NCBI GenBank assembly: GCA_021732785.1 | Contig: JAKFUG010000026.1 | Coordinates: 1-64,000 of the forward strand | Reading direction: 5' to 3' | Length of the DNA stretch: 64,000 bases | DNA from: Planctomycetaceae bacterium | GTDB taxonomy: Bacteria > Planctomycetota > Planctomycetia > Planctomycetales > Planctomycetaceae | Part shown: piece after piece, positions 8,028 to 17,584 of the stretch | Layout of the letters: every line of letters begins with the position of its first letter | Position numbering within the stretch: the stretch's first letter is position 1 | Position numbers and translations under genes: made by a program | The notes under the pieces: generated by a model | Told to the model about the DNA's origin: nothing | The model's input: only the letters and a program-made list of their open reading frames with translations | The model's database searches: none

Positions 8028-11000
8028 TCACCCGCCGAGTTGTTGGATTACGTCCTCCGTACTCGCGAGTTGTTTTCGCAGCGTGACGAGGGTGTCGCGG
8101 ATTTCCTGGACGACTTCGGCGGGGGCGCGGTCCACGAAGCTGGTGTTGGTCAGCTTCTTTTCATGACCGGCGATGAAGCCGCGGATTTTTTCCGCTTCCT
8201 TTTGCTGCCGGGCGAGTTCCGCCGTGCGGTCGATGAGGCCTTCAAAGGGGAGAAAACCTTCGGCGTCGGTGAGCGTGAAACTCGCGGACGCCGCCGGGCG
8301 GGCGATATCCGGGCCGAGCGCTTCGAGCGTCGCTTTCGCGAGGTTCTCGAACTGCCCGCGGACCTGTTCCACATCGGCAGCGATCTCCGCGCGGCAGCGC
8401 AGATGAATCGGCACCGTCGCCGCGGGGCTGATGTTGTACACGCCGCGGAGATTCCGCACGGCGACAATCATGTCCTGCAGGCGTTGGAAGCGGGCTTCGA
8501 GCGCCGGTTGCCGGAAGCGTTCGAGACCCGTCGGCCACGGGGCGATGATGCAGGCTTTGGCGGCGGGTTGAGGGCTAAGGGCTAAGGGCTGAGGGACAGA
8601 CGGAGCCAAACGGTTTTCGTCGGGGCCAAGGGTTTCTTCGATCAATGCGGCGACGGATGTGTCACCGATTGTCGTTGGGCGTTCCGGGGCGATCTCGTTG
8701 AGGCGCTGCCACAGGTCTTCGGTGATGAACGGGGTGAACGGGTGCAGCAAGCGCAGGATGGTGTCGACCACGGTCACCAACACACGCTGGCAGTTCGCGC
8801 GAAGCCCAGGGACTGCGGTCCCTGGGATGTTCTCTTCCGATGATTCCACCACGCGCAGCCGCGGCTTGATCATCTCCAGATACCAGTCGCAGAACTCGTT
8901 CCACACGAATTCGCGCAGGGCACGGGTCGCCTGATCGAACTGGTACTTGTCGAGCAACCGCGTCACTTCATCGGTGACGGTCGCCAACCGGCTGAGAATC
9001 CAGCGGTCTTCCAGTGCGAGGTCGGCGTCGGTCACCGCTCCCGGCGTGTAACCCTCGAGATTGATCAGCGCGAAGCGGCAGGCGTTCCACAGTTTGTTGC
9101 AGAAGTTGCGGCCGTACTCGAAGCGCTCGCTGACCATCGACGCCACCGGTTCGCCCACATCGGCGTCGTAGTTCGCGCTGGTGTATTGCGAATCCCTCTT
9201 GCACTTCGGGCACTTCACCCGCGGCTTCTTGCCGTCCTTCGGCTTCGCTTTTTGATGTTCGAGTGTTTGTGGGATGAGGGCATCGCAATGCGGACAGGCA
9301 TAGCTGATCGGCAGCCGCACGTCCTGCGTTTCCCCGGCGAGGGACGCAATCGTGAACCGCAACCCGTCGGCTCCGTACTTCTCGATGAGGTCCAGCGGAT
9401 CAACGCCGTTCCCCTTCGACTTCGACATCCCCTGCCCAAAGCCGTCGAGAATCTTCGGGTGAACATGCACATGCTTGAACGGCACATTACCCATGTTGTA
9501 CAGCCCGGTCAGCACCATCCGCGCCACCCACAGCGTGATGATGTCGCGCGAGGTGACGAGGACCGATCCCGGATAGAAATAATCGAGGACAGTATTACCA
9601 GCCCGAAGCGCCAGCGCCGGGTTCTTCTCCGCCGCGAGAGACCCGTCGCTCGCGCTCCGGGCTTGTCCGGACTCCACCATGGGCGGATCGTGTTCCCGAT
9701 CCGGCCACCCCAGCGTCGCATGCGGCCACAACGCGGACGAGAACCATGTGTCGAGCACGTCTTCGTCTTGGGTGAAACCAGCGGCGTTGAGTTGCGCTTC
9801 GATTTTCGGATGACCGGCGTCAACGCACGCCAACAGCGTAGAACCATCGTCACCGACGTACTCGGTGGCAATGTGTTGATGTTGCTCCGCGGTCAATCCG
9901 GAAAGAGACCCGTCGCTTGCGCTCCGGGCTGGTTGGCTCTTGACTCTCGACTCTTGACTCTCGACTTTCTTCGACCACACGGGAATCCGGTGTCCCCACC
10001 ACAACTGCCGGCTGATGCACCAGTCCCGTTTTTCTTCGAGCCAGTCGAGATAGCTGTTGGCGTACCGTTCCGGGAAGAATTCGACATCGCGGTTTTTCAC
10101 GGCGTCCACGGCTTTGGTCGCCAGGTCGTCCATCTTCACGAACCACTGGTCGGACAGGTACGGCTCGATCGCCGTCTTGCTGCGGTCGCTGAACTTCAAC
10201 GGAATCGTGCGGTCTTCCACCTTCTCGAAGCAGCCTGCCTGCTCCATCGCCGTCACTACCGCGTCGCGCACGGCGAGCCGGTCCAGCCCCGCATACGGCC
10301 CGGCGTTCTCGTTGAACGTGCCATCGGGATTGAGCAGGTTGATGGGGTCGCCCATCTTCTCTTTATTGCGGGTCCAGCAGGCATAATCGTTGGGGTCATG
10401 CGCCGGCGTGACCTTCACGCAACCGGTGCCAAGCTCTTTGTCGGCGAGGAGCGCATCGGCAATGATCGGGATCAACCGGCCATTGAGCGGAATCTGAACG
10501 TGCTTGCCGATGAGGTCGAGATAGCGCTCATCGGTGGGATGCACGCAGACCGCGGTGTCGCCCAGCATCGTCTCCGGCCGCGTGGTCGAAAACGAAATCT
10601 TTCTGTCTGTCGGCTGGCCATTCGCGTCCGCCACGGGATACGAAAAGGTCCAGAATTGGCCGGCGACATCTTCGGTATAGACTTCATCATCGGCGACGGC
10701 GGTCTGGAGGAACGTATCCCAGTTCACCAGCCGCTTGCCGCGGTAGATGAGGCCGTCGCGGAACATTTTGAAGAACGTCCGCCGCACGGCTTTCGAGCAG
10801 ACCTCGTCCAGCGTGAACCGCACCCGCCGCCAGTCGCAACTGGCCCCGAGCTTCTTCTGCTGGCCGATGATCCGTTTTTCGTACTCGTCCTTCCACTTCC
10901 AGATGCGGGCGACGAGAGCCTCGCGGCCGATGTCGTGCCGGGTGAGGTTTTCCTGCTCCTTCATGCGGCGTTCGACCACGGCCTGCGTGGCAATCCCCGC

Positions 11001-11255
11001 ATGATCGGTGCCGGGCATCCAGAGCGCGACGTACCCCTGCATGCGCCGCCAGCGGGTGAGCAGGTCTTGAATCGTGCCGTTGAGCGCATGCCCCATGTGC
11101 AGCGCCCCCGTCACGTTCGGCAGCGGAATCATGATCACATGCGGCGGCTTCTCCGGATCGGGATCGGCATTGAAGTAGCCGTGCGATTCCCAGAACGGAA
11201 ACCACTGCGCTTCCGCGGCGGACGGATCATACTGCTTGGGGATCTCGGTGGGCAT
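8028..11255 (-). CDS. valS: Valyl-tRNA synthetase with repeat-derived insertions
   Basis: Charges tRNA-Val with valine. The 1075-residue class I synthetase is longer than most (about 880-950). The HIGH motif is HMGH at residues 53-56, and the editing domain and LDTWFSSALWPHATLGWPD are present. The KMSKS motif reads GMSKS (first Lys replaced, second kept). Near residues 640-680 a zinc-ribbon-like insert has CPHC and CPKC pairs. The C terminus is a coiled-coil tRNA-binding arm. Two surface-loop insertions (about residues 429-453 and 530-552) are translated intergenic repeats, both giving the peptide ARSASDGSL. The start is five bases after vapC, so valS is the likely last gene of the cimA operon. 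Confidence 0.95.
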   Translation of the reverse strand: MPTEIPKQYDPSAAEAQWFPFWESHGYFNADPDPEKPPHVIMIPLPNVTGALHMGHALNGTIQDLLTRWRRMQGYVALWMPGTDHAGIATQAVVERRMKEQENLTRHDIGREALVARIWKWKDEYEKRIIGQQKKLGASCDWRRVRFTLDEVCSKAVRRTFFKMFRDGLIYRGKRLVNWDTFLQTAVADDEVYTEDVAGQFWTFSYPVADANGQPTDRKISFSTTRPETMLGDTAVCVHPTDERYLDLIGKHVQIPLNGRLIPIIADALLADKELGTGCVKVTPAHDPNDYACWTRNKEKMGDPINLLNPDGTFNENAGPYAGLDRLAVRDAVVTAMEQAGCFEKVEDRTIPLKFSDRSKTAIEPYLSDQWFVKMDDLATKAVDAVKNRDVEFFPERYANSYLDWLEEKRDWCISRQLWWGHRIPVWSKKVESQESRVKSQPARSASDGSLSGLTAEQHQHIATEYVGDDGSTLLACVDAGHPKIEAQLNAAGFTQDEDVLDTWFSSALWPHATLGWPDREHDPPMVESGQARSASDGSLAAEKNPALALRAGNTVLDYFYPGSVLVTSRDIITLWVARMVLTGLYNMGNVPFKHVHVHPKILDGFGQGMSKSKGNGVDPLDLIEKYGADGLRFTIASLAGETQDVRLPISYACPHCDALIPQTLEHQKAKPKDGKKPRVKCPKCKRDSQYTSANYDADVGEPVASMVSERFEYGRNFCNKLWNACRFALINLEGYTPGAVTDADLALEDRWILSRLATVTDEVTRLLDKYQFDQATRALREFVWNEFCDWYLEMIKPRLRVVESSEENIPGTAVPGLRANCQRVLVTVVDTILRLLHPFTPFITEDLWQRLNEIAPERPTTIGDTSVAALIEETLGPDENRLAPSVPQPLALSPQPAAKACIIAPWPTGLERFRQPALEARFQRLQDMIVAVRNLRGVYNISPAATVPIHLRCRAEIAADVEQVRGQFENLAKATLEALGPDIARPAASASFTLTDAEGFLPFEGLIDRTAELARQQKEAEKIRGFIAGHEKKLTNTSFVDRAPAEVVQEIRDTLVTLRKQLASTEDVIQQLGG
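9601..9662. repeat. Family B inverted repeat inside valS
   Basis: Arms GCCCGAAGCGCCAGCGCCGGG (9601-9622) and ACCCGTCGCTCGCGCTCCGGG (9641-9662) are imperfect inverses. They match the intergenic element at 15235-15312. The element is read in frame within valS and adds residues including PALALRAG and ARSASDGSL. Confidence 0.85.
9905..9972. repeat. Family B arm plus GACTCT-rich repeat inside valS
   Basis: A single family B arm (AGACCCGTCGCTTGCGCTCC) is followed by reiterated GACTCTCGACT / GACTCTTGACT words. The same word array occurs between operon 1 genes at about 32862-32890. In valS it is translated in frame as a charged loop with SQESRVKSQ and ARSASDGSL. Confidence 0.85.
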
Positions 11256-11260
11256 GAAAG

Positions 11261-11713
11261 TTAGGGAACCTGTGTGGTCAGAGGGTTGATCACTTCACCA
11301 GCATGGTTGGACCGGAGGCGGGTGAAGTGACTGTCGTTAAGAGTAAGTAGATGATCGACTTTTGCTTTCAGCGCCGCTTGAACAATGATGGCGTCGAAAA
11401 CAATACCGCCACGTTCATGTGCCTGCATCAGCCGTTGAAGACATTCGGTGTAATCCGCTTCGGTCAATTCAACAATCTTGGCGAATTGCAGAATCTTTTC
11501 GTTGAGTATTCGCCAAACCTGTTGGGTCGTAAACTGCGGCGAGGATTTGATCGATGTCAGGACGCGATAAAACTCAGCCAGTGAGTGACATGAGACGAAC
11601 AGGTCAATCCGGCCTGCAGAAGCCGCTTCCAGCCACGGTCGACTAACACCATGATGAAGATGGTCCGTTACCGTGGCCGCGACCAGAACCGATGTATCGA
11701 ACATCACGTTCAT
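11261..11713 (-). CDS. PIN-domain ribonuclease toxin, VapC-like
   Basis: A 150-residue PIN-domain protein, probably an RNase toxin of a type II pair. The first acidic residue is in MFDTSVLVAA. A second acidic position is in CHSLAEFYRVL, a third in GIVFDAIIVQAAL, and a fourth in LLTLNDSHF, the usual PIN layout. It overlaps the upstream small gene by four bases (ATGA), as toxin-antitoxin pairs do. It ends five bases before the valS start, so an intact transcript from the cimA promoter would run through it into valS. The RNA target cannot be read from sequence. Confidence 0.85.
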   Translation of the reverse strand: MNVMFDTSVLVAATVTDHLHHGVSRPWLEAASAGRIDLFVSCHSLAEFYRVLTSIKSSPQFTTQQVWRILNEKILQFAKIVELTEADYTECLQRLMQAHERGGIVFDAIIVQAALKAKVDHLLTLNDSHFTRLRSNHAGEVINPLTTQVP

Positions 11714-11994
11714 TCAAACGGTCCGTACAGAAGCTGCTGCGTTCTCTCTTCATCAAGTCGGCGTCGAACTTCTTCGGGATCTTCCAACAGCTTACCTGTC
11801 CATACTAAGACGCCGTTGATGCGTTTCAACATCGGATCATCGGTGTCTTCGATCGTTGGCTGAGAGGCAGGTTCGATCTCATCAACGACGACTGTCACGA
11901 GGTGGGGTCCGGGACTAACGGCGACGGCTGCTTGCCCGGTGACCGTGAACCGTCCCTCGGCGTCGAATTCGGCAATGGTTTCGATGCGAATCAT
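11710..11994 (-). CDS. Putative VapB-like antitoxin
   Basis: A 94-residue protein just upstream of the PIN-domain gene and overlapping it by four bases. Residues 3-20 (RIETIAEFDAEGRFTVTG) predict a beta-rich N-terminal part. The C-terminal half is acidic and helical (LEDPEEVRRRLDEERTQQ), suited to toxin binding. I do not recognise a standard AbrB or RHH DNA-binding domain, so the antitoxin call rests on position, size and overlap. It starts 28 bases after the Uma2-family gene on the same strand. Confidence 0.65.
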   Translation of the reverse strand: MIRIETIAEFDAEGRFTVTGQAAVAVSPGPHLVTVVVDEIEPASQPTIEDTDDPMLKRINGVLVWTGKLLEDPEEVRRRLDEERTQQLLYGPFE

Positions 11995-12022
11995 GGGAAA
12001 TTACTTTCAGTCCATGACGAGT

Positions 12023-12670
12023 TCAAGGCTCGTAACGATGCGGCAGCAGATCGTCGATGGCGAGCGTCCATGGTTCCGCGTCAGACAAACTCAAGTCGAC
12101 CGTCATTCCGCGGCGGAAGATATCGCATTTTGAGTACCCTTTTGCAGGGGATTTCGGCTTGGTGCGAACGATCAATGTGTCGTCGGCAAGGTTCACGATC
12201 CAGTAGACTGGAATTCCCGACTGTCCGTATAAATCGGCCTTGTCATATTGATCGAGCGAGAGTGATGTTTGCGAGACCTCAACGGCTAACGCCACATCGG
12301 CCGCGGTTGGCAGTGCATCAAAATAGTCACCAGGACCGCCATTCAAAATGCACAGATCAGGCTCGGGTGCGCTGTCACCGCTGCAGATGACCGGTCCCTG
12401 CTGCTGCACATGAAATTCATCTGCAGATAGCAACTGCTCAAGGAGTTGAGCCAACAACTTAATCGCAAGGAGATGTCGCGGTCCCTGTGTCATGGCTACG
12501 GTTGGTCCGTCTCGACGATCCTTGAACAACAACATCCCATCGATGAGTTCGATCGGGGCTCCTTCGCGCAGAATACCGACCGCCATCATTTTCATATACT
12601 GATCCACGGTAATCGGGACCACGGCGGGCGATCCGTGCTGGACCAGATGCGCCATCAGTTGAAGTGACAT
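12023..12670 (-). CDS. Uma2-family PD-(D/E)XK protein
   Basis: A 215-residue member of the Uma2 family (putative restriction-endonuclease fold, abundant in cyanobacteria and planctomycetes, function largely unknown). Family signatures are GAPIELIDGMLLF near residue 35, EPDLCIL, the ALAVEVSQTSLSLDQYDKADLY segment carrying the acidic and Lys catalytic-like residues, and SGIPVYWIVNL. Its ATG lies two bases after the cimA stop codon, with AGGGA inside the end of cimA as ribosome-binding site, so it is translated from the cimA transcript. It was probably acquired into the operon. Confidence 0.85.
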   Translation of the reverse strand: MSLQLMAHLVQHGSPAVVPITVDQYMKMMAVGILREGAPIELIDGMLLFKDRRDGPTVAMTQGPRHLLAIKLLAQLLEQLLSADEFHVQQQGPVICSGDSAPEPDLCILNGGPGDYFDALPTAADVALAVEVSQTSLSLDQYDKADLYGQSGIPVYWIVNLADDTLIVRTKPKSPAKGYSKCDIFRRGMTVDLSLSDAEPWTLAIDDLLPHRYEP

Positions 12671-12672
12671 TT

Positions 12673-14247
<1,575 letters not shown>

Positions 14248-14300
14248 GTTTTTACCTTGAGAACTTCCCACGGACGGCAGTCCGTGGGCTTCTGGAAAAC

Positions 14301-14364
14301 AAAAAACCCTCAGGGGCGACCTGAGGGTGGACTGCGTTCGTTCGCTGAATCCCAGAGGTCGCTA
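14301..14364 (-). promoter_or_regulatory. Transcription attenuator with antiterminator/terminator choice
   Basis: The terminator stem pairs 14306-14314 (ACCCTCAGG) with 14320-14328 around a five-base loop, followed on the minus strand by a run of T (14305-14301). A competing arm, minus-strand GCGACCT (14362-14356), pairs exactly with AGGTCGC (14322-14316) inside the terminator. It extends by GGG (14353-14351) with CCC (14327-14325) across a two-base mismatch. The upstream arm begins at the last base of the leader stop codon. A ribosome finishing the leader would mask it and allow termination; a ribosome stalled at the Ile/Val codons would leave it free to form the antiterminator. Confidence 0.82.
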
Positions 14365-14448
14365 GGTGTGTCGTCCAATAATAATCACGATCGCGCCGAC
14401 CCGTTCCCGAGGCGAGACGACAGCGGTGGTGGAGACGACGGACAACAT
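14362..14448 (-). CDS. Val/Ile-rich leader peptide of the cimA operon
   Basis: A 28-residue open frame beginning MLSVVSTTAVVS and ending VGAIVIIIGRHT. Of its 28 codons six are Val and four are Ile, including the cluster Ile-Val-Ile-Ile-Ile just before the stop. AGAGGA lies seven to twelve bases upstream of the ATG. The peptide probably has no function of its own. It would act as a ribosome-stalling sensor of charged tRNA-Ile and tRNA-Val, as the E. coli ilv leaders do. It is too short for usual gene callers. Confidence 0.8.
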   Translation of the reverse strand: MLSVVSTTAVVSPRERVGAIVIIIGRHT

Positions 14449-14473
14449 GAACGATTCCTCTGCAATCTTCCTG

Positions 14474-14502
14474 AGTATAGGCCGCGAAACGGGTTGAGTC
14501 AA
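14474..14502 (-). promoter_or_regulatory. Sigma70-like promoter of the cimA leader
   Basis: On the minus strand TTGACT (14502-14497) and TATACT (14479-14474) are separated by exactly 17 bases. Transcription would start near 14467, about 20 bases before the leader peptide ATG, which is typical for amino-acid attenuators. The promoter lies immediately after the end of the ubiX-like gene. Confidence 0.8.
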
Positions 14503-14518
14503 ACGGAATTCTCACCGT

Positions 14519-15220
14519 TTAGCCGCGTTGGACCGTGGGTGTGCCCCAGCGTTTGGTCAAGTCGTGCCGCACGCCGAGCTGGTCACAGATGCGGGCGACG
14601 ACGAAATCGACGAGGTCCGAAATGTCCTGCGGTTCGTGATAGAAGCCGGGCATCGCGGGGAGAATGACCGCCCCTTGATCGGACAGCGTTTTCATGTTGC
14701 CGAGCGCGATCCCACTGAGCGGCGTCTCGCGCGGGACGACGATCAGCTTGCGGCGTTCTTTCAAATGGACATCCGCCGCGCGGTGAATCAGGTTCTGTGA
14801 TTGTCCCGTGGCGATGCAGGCCAAAGTGCCGCCGGAGCAGGGGCAGATTACCATGCCGTCGGTGAGGAACGACCCGCTGGCAATCCCGGCGTGGAAGTCG
14901 CGGTAGTGGTGGTAGATCATCTTGCCGACGTAGATTTCGCTATCACTGAAGACCGAACTGTTATGCGAGACCGCCGCCGGATGCGGCCGCAGTCGCCGCA
15001 GCGGGCTTGTCTCCGGGACCGTCTCCGGTTTGGGGATCAGCGTGGCTTCGTCGATTTTGTTGAGATCGAGTTGGAGGCCAAGTTCGTGCTGAAAGACTTC
15101 CGCCGCCGCGGGGCTGATGGTGACGTGGACCGTCCGTCCGCAAGCAATGAGGACTTCCAGCAGCCGCACGGCATAGATGGCCCCGCTGGCACCGGTGATG
15201 GCGACGACAAGATCACGCAT
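14519..15220 (-). CDS. UbiX-like flavin prenyltransferase
   Basis: Makes prenylated FMN, the cofactor of UbiD decarboxylases. The 233-residue flavoprotein has the N-terminal nucleotide-binding loop VVAITGASGAIYAVRLLE, then MVICPCSGGTLACIATG and KLIVVPRETPLS, all UbiX signatures. A UbiD-family gene lies in the same cluster (16084-17502), with a MenG-type methyltransferase between, so the likely role is supplying cofactor for a late menaquinone decarboxylation (MqnM-type). It is separated from menG by a 26-base inverted repeat element, so co-transcription is possible but not assured. Confidence 0.9.
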   Translation of the reverse strand: MRDLVVAITGASGAIYAVRLLEVLIACGRTVHVTISPAAAEVFQHELGLQLDLNKIDEATLIPKPETVPETSPLRRLRPHPAAVSHNSSVFSDSEIYVGKMIYHHYRDFHAGIASGSFLTDGMVICPCSGGTLACIATGQSQNLIHRAADVHLKERRKLIVVPRETPLSGIALGNMKTLSDQGAVILPAMPGFYHEPQDISDLVDFVVARICDQLGVRHDLTKRWGTPTVQRG

Positions 15221-15234
15221 GGGTTATCGTTCTT

Positions 15235-15312
15235 ACGAGCCCGAAGCGCGAGCGCCGGGTTCTTTGTTTGAGAGTGATTCAAAGAGACCCGGCGCTCGCG
15301 CTTCGGGCTCGT
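15235..15312. repeat. Family B inverted repeat, complete copy
   Basis: Perfect 26-base arms at 15235-15260 and 15287-15312, with core GAAGCGCGAGCGCCGGGT, flank a 26-base loop. This intact intergenic copy explains the related sequences inside valS (9601-9662 and 9905-9930) and a single arm at 24420-24442. It lies between menG and ubiX. Confidence 0.9.
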
Positions 15313-15319
15313 ATCTGGT

Positions 15320-16087
15320 TCAACGTACGGGTTTCTGTCCGATGTACAACGTCGCAATGCCGAACGTCAGCGGCGTGTGGGTCACGTTTTCCAAACCCCA
15401 TGCCGTCAACTTGTCCGCAAGCGCTTTGCCGTACGGAAACTCCGAGACCGAATCGGGCAGGTAATTGTACGCGGCCTGTTTATTCTTCGCGAAGAACTGA
15501 CCGATCCGTGGCAGCACGTTCTTGAAGTACCACTTGTAGACGGAGCGGAACACGGTGTTCGTCGGCAGCGAGAACTCCAGAATGCACACGCGGCCGCCGG
15601 GCTGACAGACGCGGGTCATTTCCTTCACGCCGCGTTCCGTGTCGGAAACGTTCCGCAAACCGAACGCGACCGACACAATCTGAAAGCGGTCGCTCTCGAA
15701 CGGTAACGTCTGTGTGTCCGCTTCGAGGAACTGCATGGACGCGGCTTGCGGTTGTTTCGTCGCGGCGATACGGTCTCGCTTTTTCTCAGCGATCCGCAGC
15801 ATCTCGGGTGTGAAATCGGTGCCGACGACTTCGATTTTCCCGCGGCCTTTGTTCCAGTAGGCGATGGCCAGATCGCCGGTGCCGGTGCAGACATCGAGAA
15901 TCGGTGCGTCTCCTTTCGGAGCACACGCACGGACGGTGCGCCAGCGCCAATAGACATCGGTGCCGCCGGACAGCAAATGGTTTAAGAAGTCATAACGGCC
16001 GGAGATTTCGCCGAACATCTGCCGGACGCGTTCGCCCGATTTGTCGACGCCGGCGTTGGCAGGTTCGACCACAGCGGTGGCGGTCAC
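15320..16087 (-). CDS. menG: Demethylmenaquinone methyltransferase (MenG/UbiE)
   Basis: Methylates demethylmenaquinone with S-adenosylmethionine in the last step of menaquinone synthesis. The 255-residue protein has the UbiE/MenG N-terminal signature MFGEISGRYDFLNHLLSGG, SAM motif I LDVCTGTGDLAIAYW, and the family block FGLRNVSDTERGVKEM, then PGGRVCILEFS. The start chosen is the GTG at 16087, which overlaps the upstream UbiD-like gene's stop by four bases (GTGA). A longer frame exists but would overlap the upstream gene by 46 bases. The overlap indicates translational coupling. Confidence 0.93.
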   Translation of the reverse strand: MTATAVVEPANAGVDKSGERVRQMFGEISGRYDFLNHLLSGGTDVYWRWRTVRACAPKGDAPILDVCTGTGDLAIAYWNKGRGKIEVVGTDFTPEMLRIAEKKRDRIAATKQPQAASMQFLEADTQTLPFESDRFQIVSVAFGLRNVSDTERGVKEMTRVCQPGGRVCILEFSLPTNTVFRSVYKWYFKNVLPRIGQFFAKNKQAAYNYLPDSVSEFPYGKALADKLTAWGLENVTHTPLTFGIATLYIGQKPVR

Positions 16088-17502
16088 AATGTTTCTCCCA
16101 AGCGAGGCGGTAATCCGAGTTCGACCCAACGATCTCGCAACCGCTGTCGCAGGTCGACCGAGGCCGATGTCGTTTCGTGATGCTGTTTGCGGGTGGCGTC
16201 GATGCCGAGTTTTCCGATGAGGCCGTTCTGCGCGGACAGATCATCCATCGCGGCGGTGCCGGTGACGCGCAGCATATCGCGATCGGCATCGACATTCGCG
16301 GCGACTGCGGACCAAACCGCATCGGCCCGGCGAACATTAACATCGGCGTCGACCACAACGATCAGTTTCGCCGTCATCCCGCGCGGATGGCCCCACAGGG
16401 CGTGCATTAACTGCCGGGCATGACCGGGATATTGCGGCCGCAGACTAACGAACAGCGTGTCTTCCCCACGACCGGATGAAGGGGCGTGCCAGTCGACCAG
16501 ATCCGGCAGCGCGGCTTGCAGACTCGGCAGGAACATCCGCTCGGCGGCGTGTCGCAACCAGTAATCCTCTTGCGGCGACGGCCCCCAGATCATCGCGGGC
16601 AACAACGGATTCGCCCGATGGGTCAGCGCGGTGACCAGCATCACCGGTTGCTCGCCGCCGCGGCCCAATCGCCCCCCGGAGAGTGCAACCGCGGGGACAT
16701 CTTCGATCGCAGCGTCCGCAGCCAAACCAGCGGGATGCAGAAACCCTTCGATGATCCATTCGGCATGTGCGGGGATTTCGAGGTCATGCGACCGGCACCG
16801 TGCGATTTCGAGATCCTTGCCACGCAGGCAAACGTCCCATAGAAAGCCCGCGGGGGTGCCCGGCCAACTGCGCGATGTCGCGGCGAGCGTATGCAATGGA
16901 TCACCACCGAGCGCAATCGCCACCGGCCATTGCCGATCGGAGTTCGTCAGTCGCGGCGTGATCGATCCGTAGGGCGGCAGGTGCAACGCAACGCGGGCGC
17001 GGTCCAGCCATTGCACTGGAATGCGGTCGATGAACCGTTCACCCGTGTGCGGATCGCCGATGATCACGAGACCGGAGTGCAAAACAGGATTGGCTTCCCC
17101 CGGATGCCGCGGCACCGGCAGATCGAACAGATTGACATCGCGGCCGAGGCGGATCACCTGTTGAGCGGGGGCCTGCCGTGATAATTTTGGCGTCCAAATC
17201 GAGTGTGACACCGCAGCAGGATGCTGAAATCCATCCCACGGGACCGGGCGTTGGGCGAGATCATCCACGCCGAGCGCTTTGCAGATGCGTCGCAAGCTGC
17301 CAAGGAGATTCGTCACGACCGGGAACGAGTTGTTCCGCACATTGGCGAAGACGAGCACCGGGCCGCCATCACCGCTGGATTGCACGACCTGATTCGTGAT
17401 CGCCGCGATCTCTTCGGCGGAATCGACTGACGCCGCGATGCGCACGATGTCGCCGGTGTCCTGCAGGACCGCGAGGAAATCGCCCAAGGAATCGTACGGC
17501 AT
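16084..17502 (-). CDS. UbiD-family prenyl-FMN decarboxylase
   Basis: A 472-residue decarboxylase of the UbiD family, dependent on prenylated FMN. Family segments include YDSLGDFLAVLQDTGDIVRI at the N terminus, VIRLGRDVNLFDLPVPRH, HSGLVIIGDPHTGERF and GMTAKLIVVVDADVNV. It is the first gene of the ubiD-menG-(repeat)-ubiX cluster. In organisms using the futalosine route, paired UbiD/UbiX-like proteins (MqnL/MqnM) act on a prenylated naphthoate. The MenG neighbour supports that assignment here, but substrate cannot be proved from sequence. Confidence 0.88.
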   Translation of the reverse strand: MPYDSLGDFLAVLQDTGDIVRIAASVDSAEEIAAITNQVVQSSGDGGPVLVFANVRNNSFPVVTNLLGSLRRICKALGVDDLAQRPVPWDGFQHPAAVSHSIWTPKLSRQAPAQQVIRLGRDVNLFDLPVPRHPGEANPVLHSGLVIIGDPHTGERFIDRIPVQWLDRARVALHLPPYGSITPRLTNSDRQWPVAIALGGDPLHTLAATSRSWPGTPAGFLWDVCLRGKDLEIARCRSHDLEIPAHAEWIIEGFLHPAGLAADAAIEDVPAVALSGGRLGRGGEQPVMLVTALTHRANPLLPAMIWGPSPQEDYWLRHAAERMFLPSLQAALPDLVDWHAPSSGRGEDTLFVSLRPQYPGHARQLMHALWGHPRGMTAKLIVVVDADVNVRRADAVWSAVAANVDADRDMLRVTGTAAMDDLSAQNGLIGKLGIDATRKQHHETTSASVDLRQRLRDRWVELGLPPRLGETL

Positions 17503-17584
17503 GCGGAGGCTCGACCTGCGATGCGGGGATGAAGAACGGGATTATAGCAGATGGGAAGCGACAGCGGGGGGAGGGGAAATGGAG

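Noticed and set aside
9186-11264. A long plus-strand open frame of about 690 codons opposite valS
   Set aside because: It is the antisense of a clear ValRS; its translation is Arg/His-rich without family features, as expected for GC-rich shadow frames.
12023-12670. Uma2-family gene as part of a restriction or defence system
   Set aside because: Uma2 proteins have an endonuclease-like fold, but there is no methyltransferase or other defence gene nearby; the operon context is metabolic.
14252-14515. An 87-codon minus-strand frame spanning the cimA leader
   Set aside because: It is in a different frame from the well-supported leader peptide, crosses the terminator and has no good start site.
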